Source of the DNA: a virus
DNA: 43,191 bases
Virus record (IMG/VR): IMGVR_UViG_3300042691_017769
Coordinates: 1-43,191 of that record
Reading direction: 5' to 3' (one strand)
The notes beneath the pieces were generated by a model. The model was given only the letters and a program-made list of their open reading frames with translations, searched no databases and was not told the DNA's origin. Numbering within the stretch: position 1 is the stretch's first letter; every line of letters starts with the position of its first letter. Position numbers and translations under genes: made by a program. This document shows, one piece after another, positions 7,295 to 15,651 of this stretch.

Positions 7295-7877
7295 ATCAGA
7301 AATCTTTCAAGCCTTTAAGCTAACAGATTTTGATAATATCAAGGCTGTTCTTATCGGGATGGATCCTTATCCTAACAGGTATAAAGGACTTCCAGTAGCT
7401 TGCGGACTAGCTTTTGCCCCACGAAACAACGAATATCTCCCTCCAAGTCTAAAACAGATTTACAATCAGATTGTCAGAAGTTTTTATTCTGACCAAGAAA
7501 CTGACTACCGGCAACTTGATTTATCTTATTGGGCAGAACAAGGAATACTTTTATTGAACACTGCACTTACTGTAAGAGAAGGGCAGGCTGGGTCGCATCT
7601 TAGCTATTGGCAATGGTTTACTACTGAAGTTATTCAAAAAATAAACGAACTTAGTACTGGAGTAGTATTTTGTTTATGGGGCAAAGAAGCACAAAAATTA
7701 GAAACCTTTATTGAATCCCACAACATCATTCTAAAAGCCCCACATCCGGTATCTGCTTCTTATTCAGGTAAATCTTGGGAGTGTAATCACTTTGAATACA
7801 TCTCAAAACATCTAAAAGACGTAAACAACATTGAATTTGAATGGTTAAAACAGCCCAACCCCGCTTCGAGAGCTTAA
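7161..7877 (+). CDS. ung: Uracil-DNA glycosylase (family 1-like)
   Basis: UDG removes uracil from DNA by cutting the N-glycosidic bond. Motif A reads LIGMDPYP, with the catalytic-water aspartate at D68; the usual GQDPYH has Q replaced by M and H by P. ACGLAFAP, PPSLKQIYNQI, LLLNTALTVREGQAGSH and the histidine-containing APHPVSAS follow in family order. The N-terminal WDQVL and ERLNYPVFPDKSEIFQAF match the conserved start of the family, supporting the ATG at 7161 although it lies 134 nt inside the preceding gene. 238 residues, close to the bacterial enzyme. UDG is a frequent component of crAss-like replication modules and pairs logically with ThyX here. Confidence 0.92.
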   Translation: MTNTHCYITPRWDQVLSDLLKSPKFQETGLAIAKERLNYPVFPDKSEIFQAFKLTDFDNIKAVLIGMDPYPNRYKGLPVACGLAFAPRNNEYLPPSLKQIYNQIVRSFYSDQETDYRQLDLSYWAEQGILLLNTALTVREGQAGSHLSYWQWFTTEVIQKINELSTGVVFCLWGKEAQKLETFIESHNIILKAPHPVSASYSGKSWECNHFEYISKHLKDVNNIEFEWLKQPNPASRA

Positions 7878-8164
7878 TAACTCTTGCTCTTAAATACATA
7901 GATTCCTACAAAAGAATCTTTGGAAATGAAGAATTTGAAATCCTTAATAACTACCAAACAATTATTTTAGCTACTCACTCACAACTTAAAGGGCAAAGCC
8001 TCACTAAATACGAGTATGAATACTTAAAAGGAAAGTGTGAAGGCTATTGTGAATTTATAATTGAACTTATAAATTTCAATGTGGTAAAATTGTCTACTCA
8101 AGATGAAACAGTAGGAAACTACGAACTTTTTAACAACCTTAAAACAACTAAAACACTAAACTAA
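7841..8164 (+). CDS. Unknown helical protein, 107 aa
   Basis: Starts MVKTAQPRFESL with a 37-nt overlap with the UDG gene and ends in a TAATG overlap with the DUF932 gene. It is strongly helical (ITLALKYIDSYKRIF; KYEYEYLKGKCEGYCEFIIEL), with no signal or transmembrane segment and no recognised family. Tight coupling on both sides indicates it is translated with its neighbours. Confidence 0.6.
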   Translation: MVKTAQPRFESLITLALKYIDSYKRIFGNEEFEILNNYQTIILATHSQLKGQSLTKYEYEYLKGKCEGYCEFIIELINFNVVKLSTQDETVGNYELFNNLKTTKTLN

Positions 8165-9099
8165 TGAACATCGAATCATTCCTCGACCCACAAGAAACCC
8201 TGTTGGTAGAACAACCTGAGTCTTCTATTGACTTAGTAAAAATCAAAACTCTCTTAGACAAAAGCAACACAAATTGGCAAGTAGAGAAGAAAGAACTTTT
8301 TGGCCCAGATGGAGAACCTACTGATTTGTTTGGCATTTTCCGTCAAGACACGAAAGAATGTTTTGGCGCAGTAAAAAGCAAATACGTTCCAACTCAGAAT
8401 TGGGAAATAGTAGAATTGCTCTTAGAAGCCGGAGAGAAAGTAAAAATTAATGCAGAGCGTGGGGGTCTCTTAGACGGAGGACGTAAAGTGTATTATCAGT
8501 TTAAGCTCGAGCCTGTAAAGATTGCTAACTCTGAAAATTTGCGTTATCTCACAGGATTGAGTTCGCATGACGGCAGCGTAGGTATTGGCTTTGGCACTAC
8601 CAACGTAACTGTAGTATGTCAGAACACATTTTACCGCGCACTCAGCGATGTAAGTAAAGTAAAGCACACTATGAACTCTCGAGAAAAGCTAAACCAAATT
8701 GTTGCTAGTCTTCAAATTTCAATGCAGTCAGAATATACACTGATTGAGAATCTAATTGAAATGAGCAAAATGAGTATCCCTTCTAAACTCAGCGATGAAG
8801 CAATTATGAAGCTCTTTGGTCTTACCGGCGAACCTTTGACTGCTTCTACTCGTACTAAGAATGTCTTTGAACAAGTAAAAGATGCTATTCAAATTGAACA
8901 AAACACCCACGGAGAAAATGCTTATGCTCTCTTTAGTGCAGTAACTCGCTACACTAACCACATTAAAAAGTACCGGAGTATAGATACTAAGCGAAGTGCT
9001 ATCATGTTAGGGGCTTCCCGAAACATTGTAGACCAAGCTTATGATTGGCTGTATGAAGGTGCTAAATCTGAAAGGATTGAAGAACTTATCTTAGGATAA
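8164..9099 (+). CDS. DUF932 / phage-plasmid-like protein (TIGR03299 type)
   Basis: 311 residues matching the DUF932 family, widespread in phages and plasmids and of unknown biochemical role. Typical features in order: FRQDTKECFGAVKSKYVPTQ near residue 60-80, GGRKVYYQFKL around 105, a glycine-rich SSHDGSVGIGFGTTNVTVVC around 130-150, and the C-terminal RTKNVFEQV...TNHIKKYRS segment. The family often sits next to recombination and replication genes, as here. It closes the primase-UDG unit; a terminator follows 18 nt after the stop. Confidence 0.85.
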   Translation: MNIESFLDPQETLLVEQPESSIDLVKIKTLLDKSNTNWQVEKKELFGPDGEPTDLFGIFRQDTKECFGAVKSKYVPTQNWEIVELLLEAGEKVKINAERGGLLDGGRKVYYQFKLEPVKIANSENLRYLTGLSSHDGSVGIGFGTTNVTVVCQNTFYRALSDVSKVKHTMNSREKLNQIVASLQISMQSEYTLIENLIEMSKMSIPSKLSDEAIMKLFGLTGEPLTASTRTKNVFEQVKDAIQIEQNTHGENAYALFSAVTRYTNHIKKYRSIDTKRSAIMLGASRNIVDQAYDWLYEGAKSERIEELILG

Positions 9100-9117
9100 G
9101 ATTGGCACAGAAAATCA

Positions 9118-9148
9118 GGGGTAGGGTTGTCCTACCCCTTTTTTTCTT
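9118..9148 (+). terminator. Rho-independent terminator overlapping a promoter
   Basis: GGGGTAGG (9118-9125) pairs with CCTACCCC (9131-9138) around a 5-nt loop and is followed by seven T. Its loop contains the TTG that can serve as the -33 element of the next promoter. Confidence 0.9.
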
Positions 9149-9157
9149 TTATTTTTG
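9127..9157 (+). promoter_or_regulatory. Bacteroidota-type promoter for the ninG-polymerase unit
   Basis: TTG (9127-9129), a 20-nt spacer and TATTTTTG (9150-9157), a full match to the TAnnTTTG consensus. Only 6 nt separate it from the ATG at 9164, so the transcript should be leaderless or nearly so. The -33 element lies inside the terminator hairpin loop. Confidence 0.7.
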
Positions 9158-9163
9158 GCCCTA

Positions 9164-9730
9164 ATGTTTGAAAAGAAAAAATATACCCAGAACCCTAACG
9201 CATGCTCAGTTTGCCATAAAGAAAAGCTTTTTGCAGTTAAGTCTAAGAAGATATGCGTTACTTGCAACAACAAGGCAAAACAAGAGAAAGTCAAACAAAA
9301 AAGATTAGAAAAGAAACAAAAAAAGGCTCTATCACATAAAACGTTAGTAACGCAATTAGATAGAATTTTTAGTCAATATGTTCGCATTTCTAACATTGAA
9401 AAAGACGGATTGGTAAAATGCTATACTTGCGATAACCGTCTTCCTTACAAACAGATTCAATGTGGGCATTTTCAGTCAAGACGATATATGTCTACACGAT
9501 TTCATGAAGGGAATTGTAGGCCACAATGCTATGCTTGTAATGTAGGAAAATCTGGAGAACAGTTTAGATTTGGGCTTAATCTAAATGAAGAGATTGGCGA
9601 AGGCCATGCAGAATCTATGGAAAGACTTGCCCAAGAAGTCAAAAAATTTACTCCTGAAGAAATGTTAGAACTAATTCAATACTTTGATAAAAAGCTTGCC
9701 CAAGTAAAAACAGAAAAAGACGTTTGGTAA
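9164..9730 (+). CDS. ninG: NinG/Rap-like recombination nuclease
   Basis: Resembles lambda NinG (Rap), a structure-specific recombination endonuclease. An N-terminal zinc ribbon (CSVCHKEK ... CVTCNN) is followed by a lysine-rich helix (about 45-65). The core is CYTCDNRLPYKQIQCGHF, then SRRYMSTRFHEGNCRPQC and YACN, giving the paired Cys and His residues of the NinG HNH-like centre. 188 residues from the ATG at 9164; a TTG nine bases earlier is not needed. It lies directly ahead of the DNA polymerase gene with a TAATG overlap. Role in resolving replication or recombination intermediates is inferred from the family. Confidence 0.85.
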   Translation: MFEKKKYTQNPNACSVCHKEKLFAVKSKKICVTCNNKAKQEKVKQKRLEKKQKKALSHKTLVTQLDRIFSQYVRISNIEKDGLVKCYTCDNRLPYKQIQCGHFQSRRYMSTRFHEGNCRPQCYACNVGKSGEQFRFGLNLNEEIGEGHAESMERLAQEVKKFTPEEMLELIQYFDKKLAQVKTEKDVW

Positions 9731-11748
9731 TGAACATATACTTACTAACTAGTAACCCCTATGTAGTCAAGTTAGTAAGTGGTACTAACTTGCTATTAAC
9801 TACTCTTAATGAAACATTAGACTTTTTAAATTCTCGAGAATCACTAGACTTTGACATTGAGACTACCGGATTAGATCCTCACACAGATGAAATAAAAACC
9901 TTGCAGTTCAGAAATGGAACTGATTGTTATCTTATTGATTGTTTTAGTTACCCGGCTCGAGTATTTAAAGAGCCTTTAGAAGCAAAGCTTATCATTGGGC
10001 ATAACCTCAAGTTTGATTTACAGTTTCTTTATTCTGCCGGAGTAATACCTACTAAGATTTACGACACTTACGTAGCAGAAACAGTTCTTTATTTGGGAGA
10101 AGATACTCGAAGAAAAAGTCTGGCAAGTTGCGTAGAAAGATATTGCGGAGTAATTCTAGATAAGACTGAACAATCTAACATTCAAAAAACATTTACTCTC
10201 CCTTTTCTGAAGTATGCGGCTACTGATGTGTTTTATTTGTCAGAGATTAAAGCAGAACAAGAAAAACGAACAGAAGAAAAAAAATGCAAAGTAACTATTG
10301 AACTTAACAATAGGTTTGTAAAAGTTCTTGCCTACACTGAATGGTGCGGCCTTAAACTAGATTCCTACAAATGGACACTAAAAACTGAAAAGTACAAAAA
10401 AGAACTTACTGAAATCAAAAAAGAACTTGATAATTTTATTGTTGAGAACAAGATTAACAAGTTCATTAGCCCCCAGACTTCTATGTTTGATTCTAACTTG
10501 GTTACTATTAATTGGAATTCATCCGACCAAGTTATTCAAATCTTTAATCATTTAGGTTTAGATATTAAGACCAAAGTAGATGGAGAAATAAAAGAAAGCG
10601 TAGCAGAGACAGTAATAGGAAAGTATGCAAAAGATAACAAGTTTGACAAGTTTGTAAAAACATACTTGCACTATAAAGAACTTCAGAAAGATATAAGCAC
10701 GTACGGAGACAACTGGCTAACTATGCTTAATCCTTCTACAGGCAGAATACATACTAGTTTTAAACAGTTGGTAAACACAAGCCGCATGGCTTCTGGCAGC
10801 AAGTCTGAAAAGAACAAACCTAATCTTCAAAACATACCTAGTGATGAAGAAACAAGAAGCTGTTTTGTAGCAGAAGAAGGGAATGTAATTGTAGGGTGTG
10901 ATTATAGCCAACAAGAACAAGTAGTGCTTGCTAATAAAAGCTTAGATGCAAACTTGCTTGAGTTCTTTGATAAAGACATTGGAGATATGCACAGCTTTGT
11001 AGGCAGCAAGATGTATAGCAACCCTGATTCTTCCTTATATGTAAAAGAAACTGAAGGTTTAAGTCTTACTGAATTCAAAAAGAAGTTCCCTGATTTAAGG
11101 AATAAAGCCAAGATGGCTGGGTTTACTATTAACTATGGTGGCACAGGGGAAGGTATGGCCAGTAAGCTAAATATTCCTGTAGAAGAAGGTGTGGCTATTT
11201 ACAATTCTTATTTTGATGTGTTTCCTAAAATGAAGCAATTCTTTGATGATGCCAAAAAGAAAGGTCTAGAAAAAGGTTACATTTTGATATCAGAGATTAC
11301 CGGCTTGAAATATTATATCCCTGATTGGGAAAAACTAGTAGCTACTAAAAAAGCTATGACCCCTGAATTTTGGGAAAGGTATAAAAAACTAAAAAACGAA
11401 AAAACTCCAACAGCAAGAGAACTTCAAAACAAAGTAAGAGACTACTTTAAAAGTATGTCTAGCATAGAAAAAGCATCTCTTAACTATCCTATCCAAGGAG
11501 AGTCTGCAGAGATGACTAAACTAGCTGGGATTTATTTCTTTGACAAGTACATACTCCCTAACAATCTTTTTGGCATAGTTAAGATTGTGAATTTTATTCA
11601 TGATGAAATCTTAATAGAAGGCCCCGAGACTATGAAAGAAGAACTTGCAGAAAACTTAAAAAAGGCCATGCTTGATAGTGCAGACAAGTTTTGTAAACGT
11701 GTCCGTATGAAAGCAAGCCCAACTATTTCAACACATTGGCAAAAATGA
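9730..11748 (+). CDS. polA: DNA polymerase, family A, with 3'-5' exonuclease
   Basis: The replicative polymerase. The proofreading exonuclease is intact: DFDIETTGL (D42, E44), GHNLKFDLQF (about residue 93) and KYAATDVFYL. The polymerase motifs follow: motif A DYSQQEQ starting at D391, motif B with R457 and K461 in RNKAKMAGFTINYGG, and motif C HDE at residues 624-626 holding the second catalytic aspartate. 672 residues from the ATG at 9730, which overlaps the ninG stop as TAATG; there is no 5'-nuclease domain. Family A polymerases occur in one part of the crAss-like phages and family B in others, so this is a useful lineage marker. The stop overlaps the helicase start as ATGA. Confidence 0.95.
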   Translation: MNIYLLTSNPYVVKLVSGTNLLLTTLNETLDFLNSRESLDFDIETTGLDPHTDEIKTLQFRNGTDCYLIDCFSYPARVFKEPLEAKLIIGHNLKFDLQFLYSAGVIPTKIYDTYVAETVLYLGEDTRRKSLASCVERYCGVILDKTEQSNIQKTFTLPFLKYAATDVFYLSEIKAEQEKRTEEKKCKVTIELNNRFVKVLAYTEWCGLKLDSYKWTLKTEKYKKELTEIKKELDNFIVENKINKFISPQTSMFDSNLVTINWNSSDQVIQIFNHLGLDIKTKVDGEIKESVAETVIGKYAKDNKFDKFVKTYLHYKELQKDISTYGDNWLTMLNPSTGRIHTSFKQLVNTSRMASGSKSEKNKPNLQNIPSDEETRSCFVAEEGNVIVGCDYSQQEQVVLANKSLDANLLEFFDKDIGDMHSFVGSKMYSNPDSSLYVKETEGLSLTEFKKKFPDLRNKAKMAGFTINYGGTGEGMASKLNIPVEEGVAIYNSYFDVFPKMKQFFDDAKKKGLEKGYILISEITGLKYYIPDWEKLVATKKAMTPEFWERYKKLKNEKTPTARELQNKVRDYFKSMSSIEKASLNYPIQGESAEMTKLAGIYFFDKYILPNNLFGIVKIVNFIHDEILIEGPETMKEELAENLKKAMLDSADKFCKRVRMKASPTISTHWQK

Positions 11749-13184
11749 TATTAACAGAAGAACAACAGATAGCAATTTATGCAGCAAAAGAATTCATAAT
11801 GAACGGTAAGCCAGATGAGTACTTTCTCATTGATGGAAAAGCCGGTACAGGTAAGACTACTATTGCATCAGAAATTGTAAAACAATTCAAAAACAAAAGA
11901 TGTGCAGTGGCCGCATTAAGCCACAAAGCGAAGTTTGTCATTATGGATAAATTTCAAGCCCAACAGATTGATGCAGAGTTTTTCTCTTTGGCTGGGTTGC
12001 TAGGGATGAAATATGATTTTGATACAGGCACATTCAGCGCACGAGCCAGATACATTCCTATCTTAGATTATGACCTCATTATTATAGATGAAGCATCTAT
12101 GATTAACGAAGAGGCACTGGAAATGATAATGAATGAAAAGAGAAAAACCGCTAAAGTATTATTCTTAGGAGACATTGGGCAGTTGCCTCCAATAAGAGAT
12201 TCAAACTCTCCCTATTATCACGAAAAAAGCGATTTGTTTGGACTGAAGTCTCCTGTGTTTGCAACTAAAAACAAAGCAACTTTGCATACACGCATTCGTC
12301 AAGGAGAAGACTCTCCAATACTTCCTTATGCAGATTATTACTGGAATAACTCAGTTAAAGAGTTTATGCCGGTATTAGAACCTTGTACTGATGCCACTAA
12401 CATTATTACAAACAAAGGCGCATTACTCTTTAGTAAGACAATTAAAGAGCTTAGTGATATCCTCGTAAAGGCATATCAAAATGCAGTTGAAGCCTCTAAT
12501 CCTAATCATGTCAAAATAATTGTGTATAGGAATGAAGTAAGAGAGGCTCTTAATCAAGCTATCCACAAAAGAATATTTCCAAACAGCGAAGGACTATGTG
12601 CCGGAGACTTAATTATCTTCAATGGAAGATGTGGAGATATTGAGAATGCTACTGAAGGCCAAATAACTAACGTAGGTAATATCACAAAAGATGATTACGG
12701 AGTCTATTATGTCCCTCTTTCTATTCGTATTCCAAGAATCAAAGACCTACAAATTGTAGATTATGCACTTCCTCAATCTAGGGCTACTCATAAACGTATT
12801 GTCTCTGGACTGTTTTCTCAAGCAAAAAAGTTGCAAGGAAGTTCAGATTATTATTCAGCAATAGAAGCAGCTACTAAGTACAAAGAAAGGTATGCTAATA
12901 TTGATTTTGGGTATGCAATATCTTCCCATAAAAGCCAAGGATCTACATACGATATTGTAGTAGTATTTAAAGATGATATTACTCAGGTCAAGATGATTGG
13001 AAATAAAGAGAAGAGCGAATCTATTTATACCGCACTTACCAGAGCAAGGAACATTGCTATTATCATTTACGAAAAGTCCGAAGCAACTTCAAACTTTAAA
13101 GAGCTGGATTTAACGGCTCTGTGTAATACAATAGACGAACAGAAAGATGTCAAAGCAAATATCAATCCCGGCTCAGATAACTAA
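11745..13184 (+). CDS. SF1 DNA helicase, RecD/Dda-like
   Basis: A superfamily 1B helicase (5'-3' type) that would help with strand displacement or recombination. Motif I is DGKAGTGKTT (about residues 30-39), motif II LIIIDEASM, motif III LGDIGQLPP, a later YRNEVREALN, motif V YAISSHKSQGSTYD and motif VI YTALTRARN. The order and content match Dda and RecD2-type enzymes. 479 residues from the ATG at 11745 (ATGA overlap with the polymerase). An in-frame TTG at 11736 is less likely. It overlaps the next gene by 38 nt. Confidence 0.92.
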   Translation: MILTEEQQIAIYAAKEFIMNGKPDEYFLIDGKAGTGKTTIASEIVKQFKNKRCAVAALSHKAKFVIMDKFQAQQIDAEFFSLAGLLGMKYDFDTGTFSARARYIPILDYDLIIIDEASMINEEALEMIMNEKRKTAKVLFLGDIGQLPPIRDSNSPYYHEKSDLFGLKSPVFATKNKATLHTRIRQGEDSPILPYADYYWNNSVKEFMPVLEPCTDATNIITNKGALLFSKTIKELSDILVKAYQNAVEASNPNHVKIIVYRNEVREALNQAIHKRIFPNSEGLCAGDLIIFNGRCGDIENATEGQITNVGNITKDDYGVYYVPLSIRIPRIKDLQIVDYALPQSRATHKRIVSGLFSQAKKLQGSSDYYSAIEAATKYKERYANIDFGYAISSHKSQGSTYDIVVVFKDDITQVKMIGNKEKSESIYTALTRARNIAIIIYEKSEATSNFKELDLTALCNTIDEQKDVKANINPGSDN

Positions 13185-13593
13185 GAATCATTTAGATAAA
13201 TGCGTAATAAAAGTAGACCCTAAACTTTCTCAAGAATACCTTTCAGAGATTTTAAAGAATGACGTAATTGTAGATGTGCAGCTCTCTATTACCAAGATAG
13301 ATACTTTAAAAACAAATGCACAACTCAGATACTTTTTTGGCGTAGTATATCCTATTATTAAGTTAGGACTTGAAGACATAGAAGGGATAACCCTTAAAAA
13401 GTCTGAAGTCATGTCTATTCTTAAAGAAAGATTCTTTTCAGAATTTTCTTTTGACAAAAATCAAGAAATAGAAAAGTCATTAGCTGATGCCTCTAAAGAG
13501 GAACTGTCTAAATTTATTGAGGCAGTAATCAAATTTGGCGAAGACTTTCTAAATGTAACAATTCCAGAACCCGAAAACCTAAACGAACTGTAA
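13147..13593 (+). CDS. NinB-like or related recombination accessory protein
   Basis: 148 residues. The segment TNAQLRYFFGVVYPIIKLGL at about residues 56-75 resembles the N..Q..Y..G.V.P pattern in phage NinB-like recombination mediators, followed by a helical part with a KSEVMSILKERFFSEF stretch. It lies in the same operon as ninG, the polymerase and the SF1 helicase. The NinB assignment rests on one pattern and context, so it is tentative. It overlaps the helicase gene by 38 nt. Confidence 0.45.
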   Translation: MSKQISIPAQITKNHLDKCVIKVDPKLSQEYLSEILKNDVIVDVQLSITKIDTLKTNAQLRYFFGVVYPIIKLGLEDIEGITLKKSEVMSILKERFFSEFSFDKNQEIEKSLADASKEELSKFIEAVIKFGEDFLNVTIPEPENLNEL

Positions 13594-13596
13594 ATC

Positions 13597-13860
13597 ATGG
13601 TAGAAATCTATCAAGTAATCACTCCTGAATTTGTTAAACAACTTGCCACTGAGGTTAAAAACTCAGGGGGCAGTTGGGTTAACATCAAAGCATGTCCTCA
13701 GTGTCAAGTAGGCTACACTGTTACTCCGTTTGATAACGGAGACGTGATAGCTAAGTTTGACCGGCCTGTAACCGACGGCAAGTTCACTGCCCGACGTTGG
13801 AAAATTTTGCCTGTATCTAAAAGAAAGCCTGAAGGAGAAATGTTAGCACTTCGTAAATGA
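13597..13860 (+). CDS. Unknown protein with CPQC motif, 87 aa
   Basis: Starts 3 nt after the preceding stop. It contains a single CPQC knuckle near residue 28 followed by beta-type sequence (VGYTVTPFDNGDVIAKF) and a basic C-terminus (RRWKILPVSKRKPEGE). With one Cys pair, zinc binding would need a dimer or other ligands. No family is recognised. The stop overlaps the next start as ATGA. Confidence 0.6.
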   Translation: MVEIYQVITPEFVKQLATEVKNSGGSWVNIKACPQCQVGYTVTPFDNGDVIAKFDRPVTDGKFTARRWKILPVSKRKPEGEMLALRK

Positions 13861-14102
13861 AAGCTAATCTTAAAATAGGCACTCAAATCGTAGAAGTAGA
13901 AGTAAAACGAAAACCCATATGGTGGCAATTAAAAAATCTTTCTTTTAGTGCTACCGGCTATGGAAGTCGTATTCCTACTGAATACATGGTAAAACACAAC
14001 AAAAGATGGAAAAGAGTTTACTGCAGAATTTATAGTAACTCTGGAACTCTTTTTATTGAACAAGACAGAAAACCTTTTGCAATCGTAACAATATACACAT
14101 GA
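13857..14102 (+). CDS. Unknown small basic protein, 81 aa
   Basis: Basic, beta-rich protein (VEVEVKRKPIWWQLKN; RWKRVYCRIYSNSGTLFI), possibly a small barrel binding nucleic acid. Its start and stop are both coupled to neighbours through ATGA overlaps. No family is recognised and no catalytic motif is visible. Confidence 0.6.
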   Translation: MKANLKIGTQIVEVEVKRKPIWWQLKNLSFSATGYGSRIPTEYMVKHNKRWKRVYCRIYSNSGTLFIEQDRKPFAIVTIYT

Positions 14103-14194
14103 GCATATTATCCGCACTTGGCATTATTGCCTTTATTGTATTGATTATAAATATTTACAAAGATTCTAAAAACAACGAAGATGGAAATTCCTAA
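14099..14194 (+). CDS. Small single-pass membrane protein, 31 aa
   Basis: A 31-codon frame whose ATG overlaps the previous stop (ATGA) and whose end overlaps the nuclease gene by 14 nt. It reads MSILSALGIIAFIVLIINIY followed by a short charged tail, giving one clear transmembrane helix. It fills the gap between the two flanking genes exactly. A membrane protein inside a replication operon is unusual; it might be a small inhibitor or anchor, but nothing shows this. Confidence 0.55.
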   Translation: MSILSALGIIAFIVLIINIYKDSKNNEDGNS

Positions 14195-15173
14195 AACATA
14201 CAAAAACGACGAAAGCTTAAACCAAAGCAAACTAAAGAGGATATTAGAACATCCTCGTTTATTTATTGAAGAATCTTTTGAGTCAGAATTTGACGAGCCT
14301 AAAGACCATCTTGACATTGGAGACGCAGTAGATTTACTTCTTACTGGAGCAGAAAGAGAATTCCACGAAACTTTTGCTGTATCTAAAGTGCCGCGACCGG
14401 GAGGAAATATGGGGGATTTTTGCTGGGCAAAGTTTAAGTATCGTGACTTTGATACTGCAGACAAACTTGCTTATGACGAAGTAGGAATCAAAAGACCCGC
14501 CACTGTAGAGGCATATCTTGAAAAGTTTGAAGTAGAAGGAAGAGCGTATTATGATGAACTTGTAGGAAACGCAAGTAAACGACTATTGACTCCTTCTAAA
14601 TATGAGACAATTACTCGTATAGTAGAGAGCATCAAAAATAACCCTGACGTTTACAAACACATTAATCCAGAAAACGAAGAATATGAAATACATTTTCAAG
14701 TACCTCTTTATTTTCAGCTTAATGGGGTGAAATGTAAAGGATTGTGTGATGCAATCAAGATTCATAAGCAAACAAGAGAAGCTACAGTCCTGGATGTTAA
14801 GACTACCCGATATTCAGTAAGTAACTTCCCTTTGTCATTCTTTCAGTTCAGATATGATTTTCAGGGAGCGTGGTATTGTTATGGGCTTGATTACGATGTA
14901 GAAACCAGAACACGTTTAAACATCAAAGATGTAGCTTCAAAAGTAATTTTTGTCGTAGGCAGTTCTAAGTTTCCTGACCAATCTCTTGCTTATCATATGG
15001 AGGCTAATCTTGTTCATGCTGCAATGATTGGATATCCCTATAACGGAAAGCCAAAAGAAGGAATATACCGAGCATTAGAAAGATTTAGGTATCATTCTAA
15101 GATAGATAAGTGGGATTATAAAATGGAAGAATATGAAGAGGGGTTTAATTTACATTTGAAACTAAATGGATAA
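14181..15173 (+). CDS. PD-(D/E)XK exonuclease (RecB/Cas4-like fold)
   Basis: A phage exonuclease of the PD-(D/E)XK superfamily, probably supplying single-strand ends for recombination. The active site is visible as CKGLCDAIKI with D190, then VLDVKTTR with D205 and K207 (D-x14-DxK), followed by the QxxxY-type RYDFQGAWYCYGL segment characteristic of the exonuclease clan. 330 residues. The N-terminal NQSKLKRILEHP is common in this group. It corresponds to the conserved PD-(D/E)XK gene of crAss-like replication modules. It overlaps the small membrane protein before it and the unknown gene after it. Confidence 0.88.
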   Translation: MEIPKTYKNDESLNQSKLKRILEHPRLFIEESFESEFDEPKDHLDIGDAVDLLLTGAEREFHETFAVSKVPRPGGNMGDFCWAKFKYRDFDTADKLAYDEVGIKRPATVEAYLEKFEVEGRAYYDELVGNASKRLLTPSKYETITRIVESIKNNPDVYKHINPENEEYEIHFQVPLYFQLNGVKCKGLCDAIKIHKQTREATVLDVKTTRYSVSNFPLSFFQFRYDFQGAWYCYGLDYDVETRTRLNIKDVASKVIFVVGSSKFPDQSLAYHMEANLVHAAMIGYPYNGKPKEGIYRALERFRYHSKIDKWDYKMEEYEEGFNLHLKLNG

Positions 15174-15621
15174 TCTTTCAACTAAGTACCTAAGTAAATT
15201 CATATTCACTGCTGATTCCTTAGAAGAATTGTTTGATACCGGACTTAACAAAGTCTACGTAGACGACTACGGAACAAAAGTAAAGTATGAGAATTGTCTT
15301 TTGTTTCTATTTTCGCCAGTAAGGTATCAGGCGGAACGAGAGCGCACAAACAACTTTGATTCGTTAATGGCTAAAATGTCTGAGTTTGATTCTTTTTACG
15401 ATTATTACGAAGTCAAAGACCCATTTGACAGTACTATGGTAGTCTTTAATGTTCCTCCTACATTGATTACTGACTTCTTTCGATTCAAGAAAAGTGCCTA
15501 TCAATCTTTAAGTGAACCTTGTTTAGACTTGTTAGGACTTAGTTCTATTGACACCTATACTGTTCCTACTTTTCATATTGAGGAAGAAGTATATAGGTTC
15601 TCTCTTTTAAGCACTAAATAA
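15166..15621 (+). CDS. Unknown protein, 151 aa
   Basis: Last gene of the replication block. It starts in an 8-nt overlap with the nuclease gene. A TACATTTG element ends 7 nt before the ATG but lies in the nuclease coding sequence and has no TTG at the right distance. The protein is rich in F, Y, D and S with no known motif. The stop lies at the edge of the bidirectional terminator. Confidence 0.6.
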   Translation: MDNLSTKYLSKFIFTADSLEELFDTGLNKVYVDDYGTKVKYENCLLFLFSPVRYQAERERTNNFDSLMAKMSEFDSFYDYYEVKDPFDSTMVVFNVPPTLITDFFRFKKSAYQSLSEPCLDLLGLSSIDTYTVPTFHIEEEVYRFSLLSTK

Positions 15622-15651
15622 AGAAGGCTTCCTAAATAAGGAAGCCTTCTT
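15621..15651. terminator. Bidirectional hairpin terminator
   Basis: AAGAAGGCTTCCT (15621-15633) pairs perfectly with AGGAAGCCTTCTT (15639-15651): 13 bp with a 5-nt loop. It ends the plus-strand replication unit and also the minus-strand gene 15632-16168, whose last codons and stop lie in the hairpin. T-rich sequence follows on both strands. Confidence 0.85.

Noticed and set aside
15151-15158. TACATTTG before the 15166 gene as a further promoter
   Set aside because: It matches TAnnTTTG but lies inside the nuclease coding sequence, has no TTG upstream, and the gene is already coupled by overlap.
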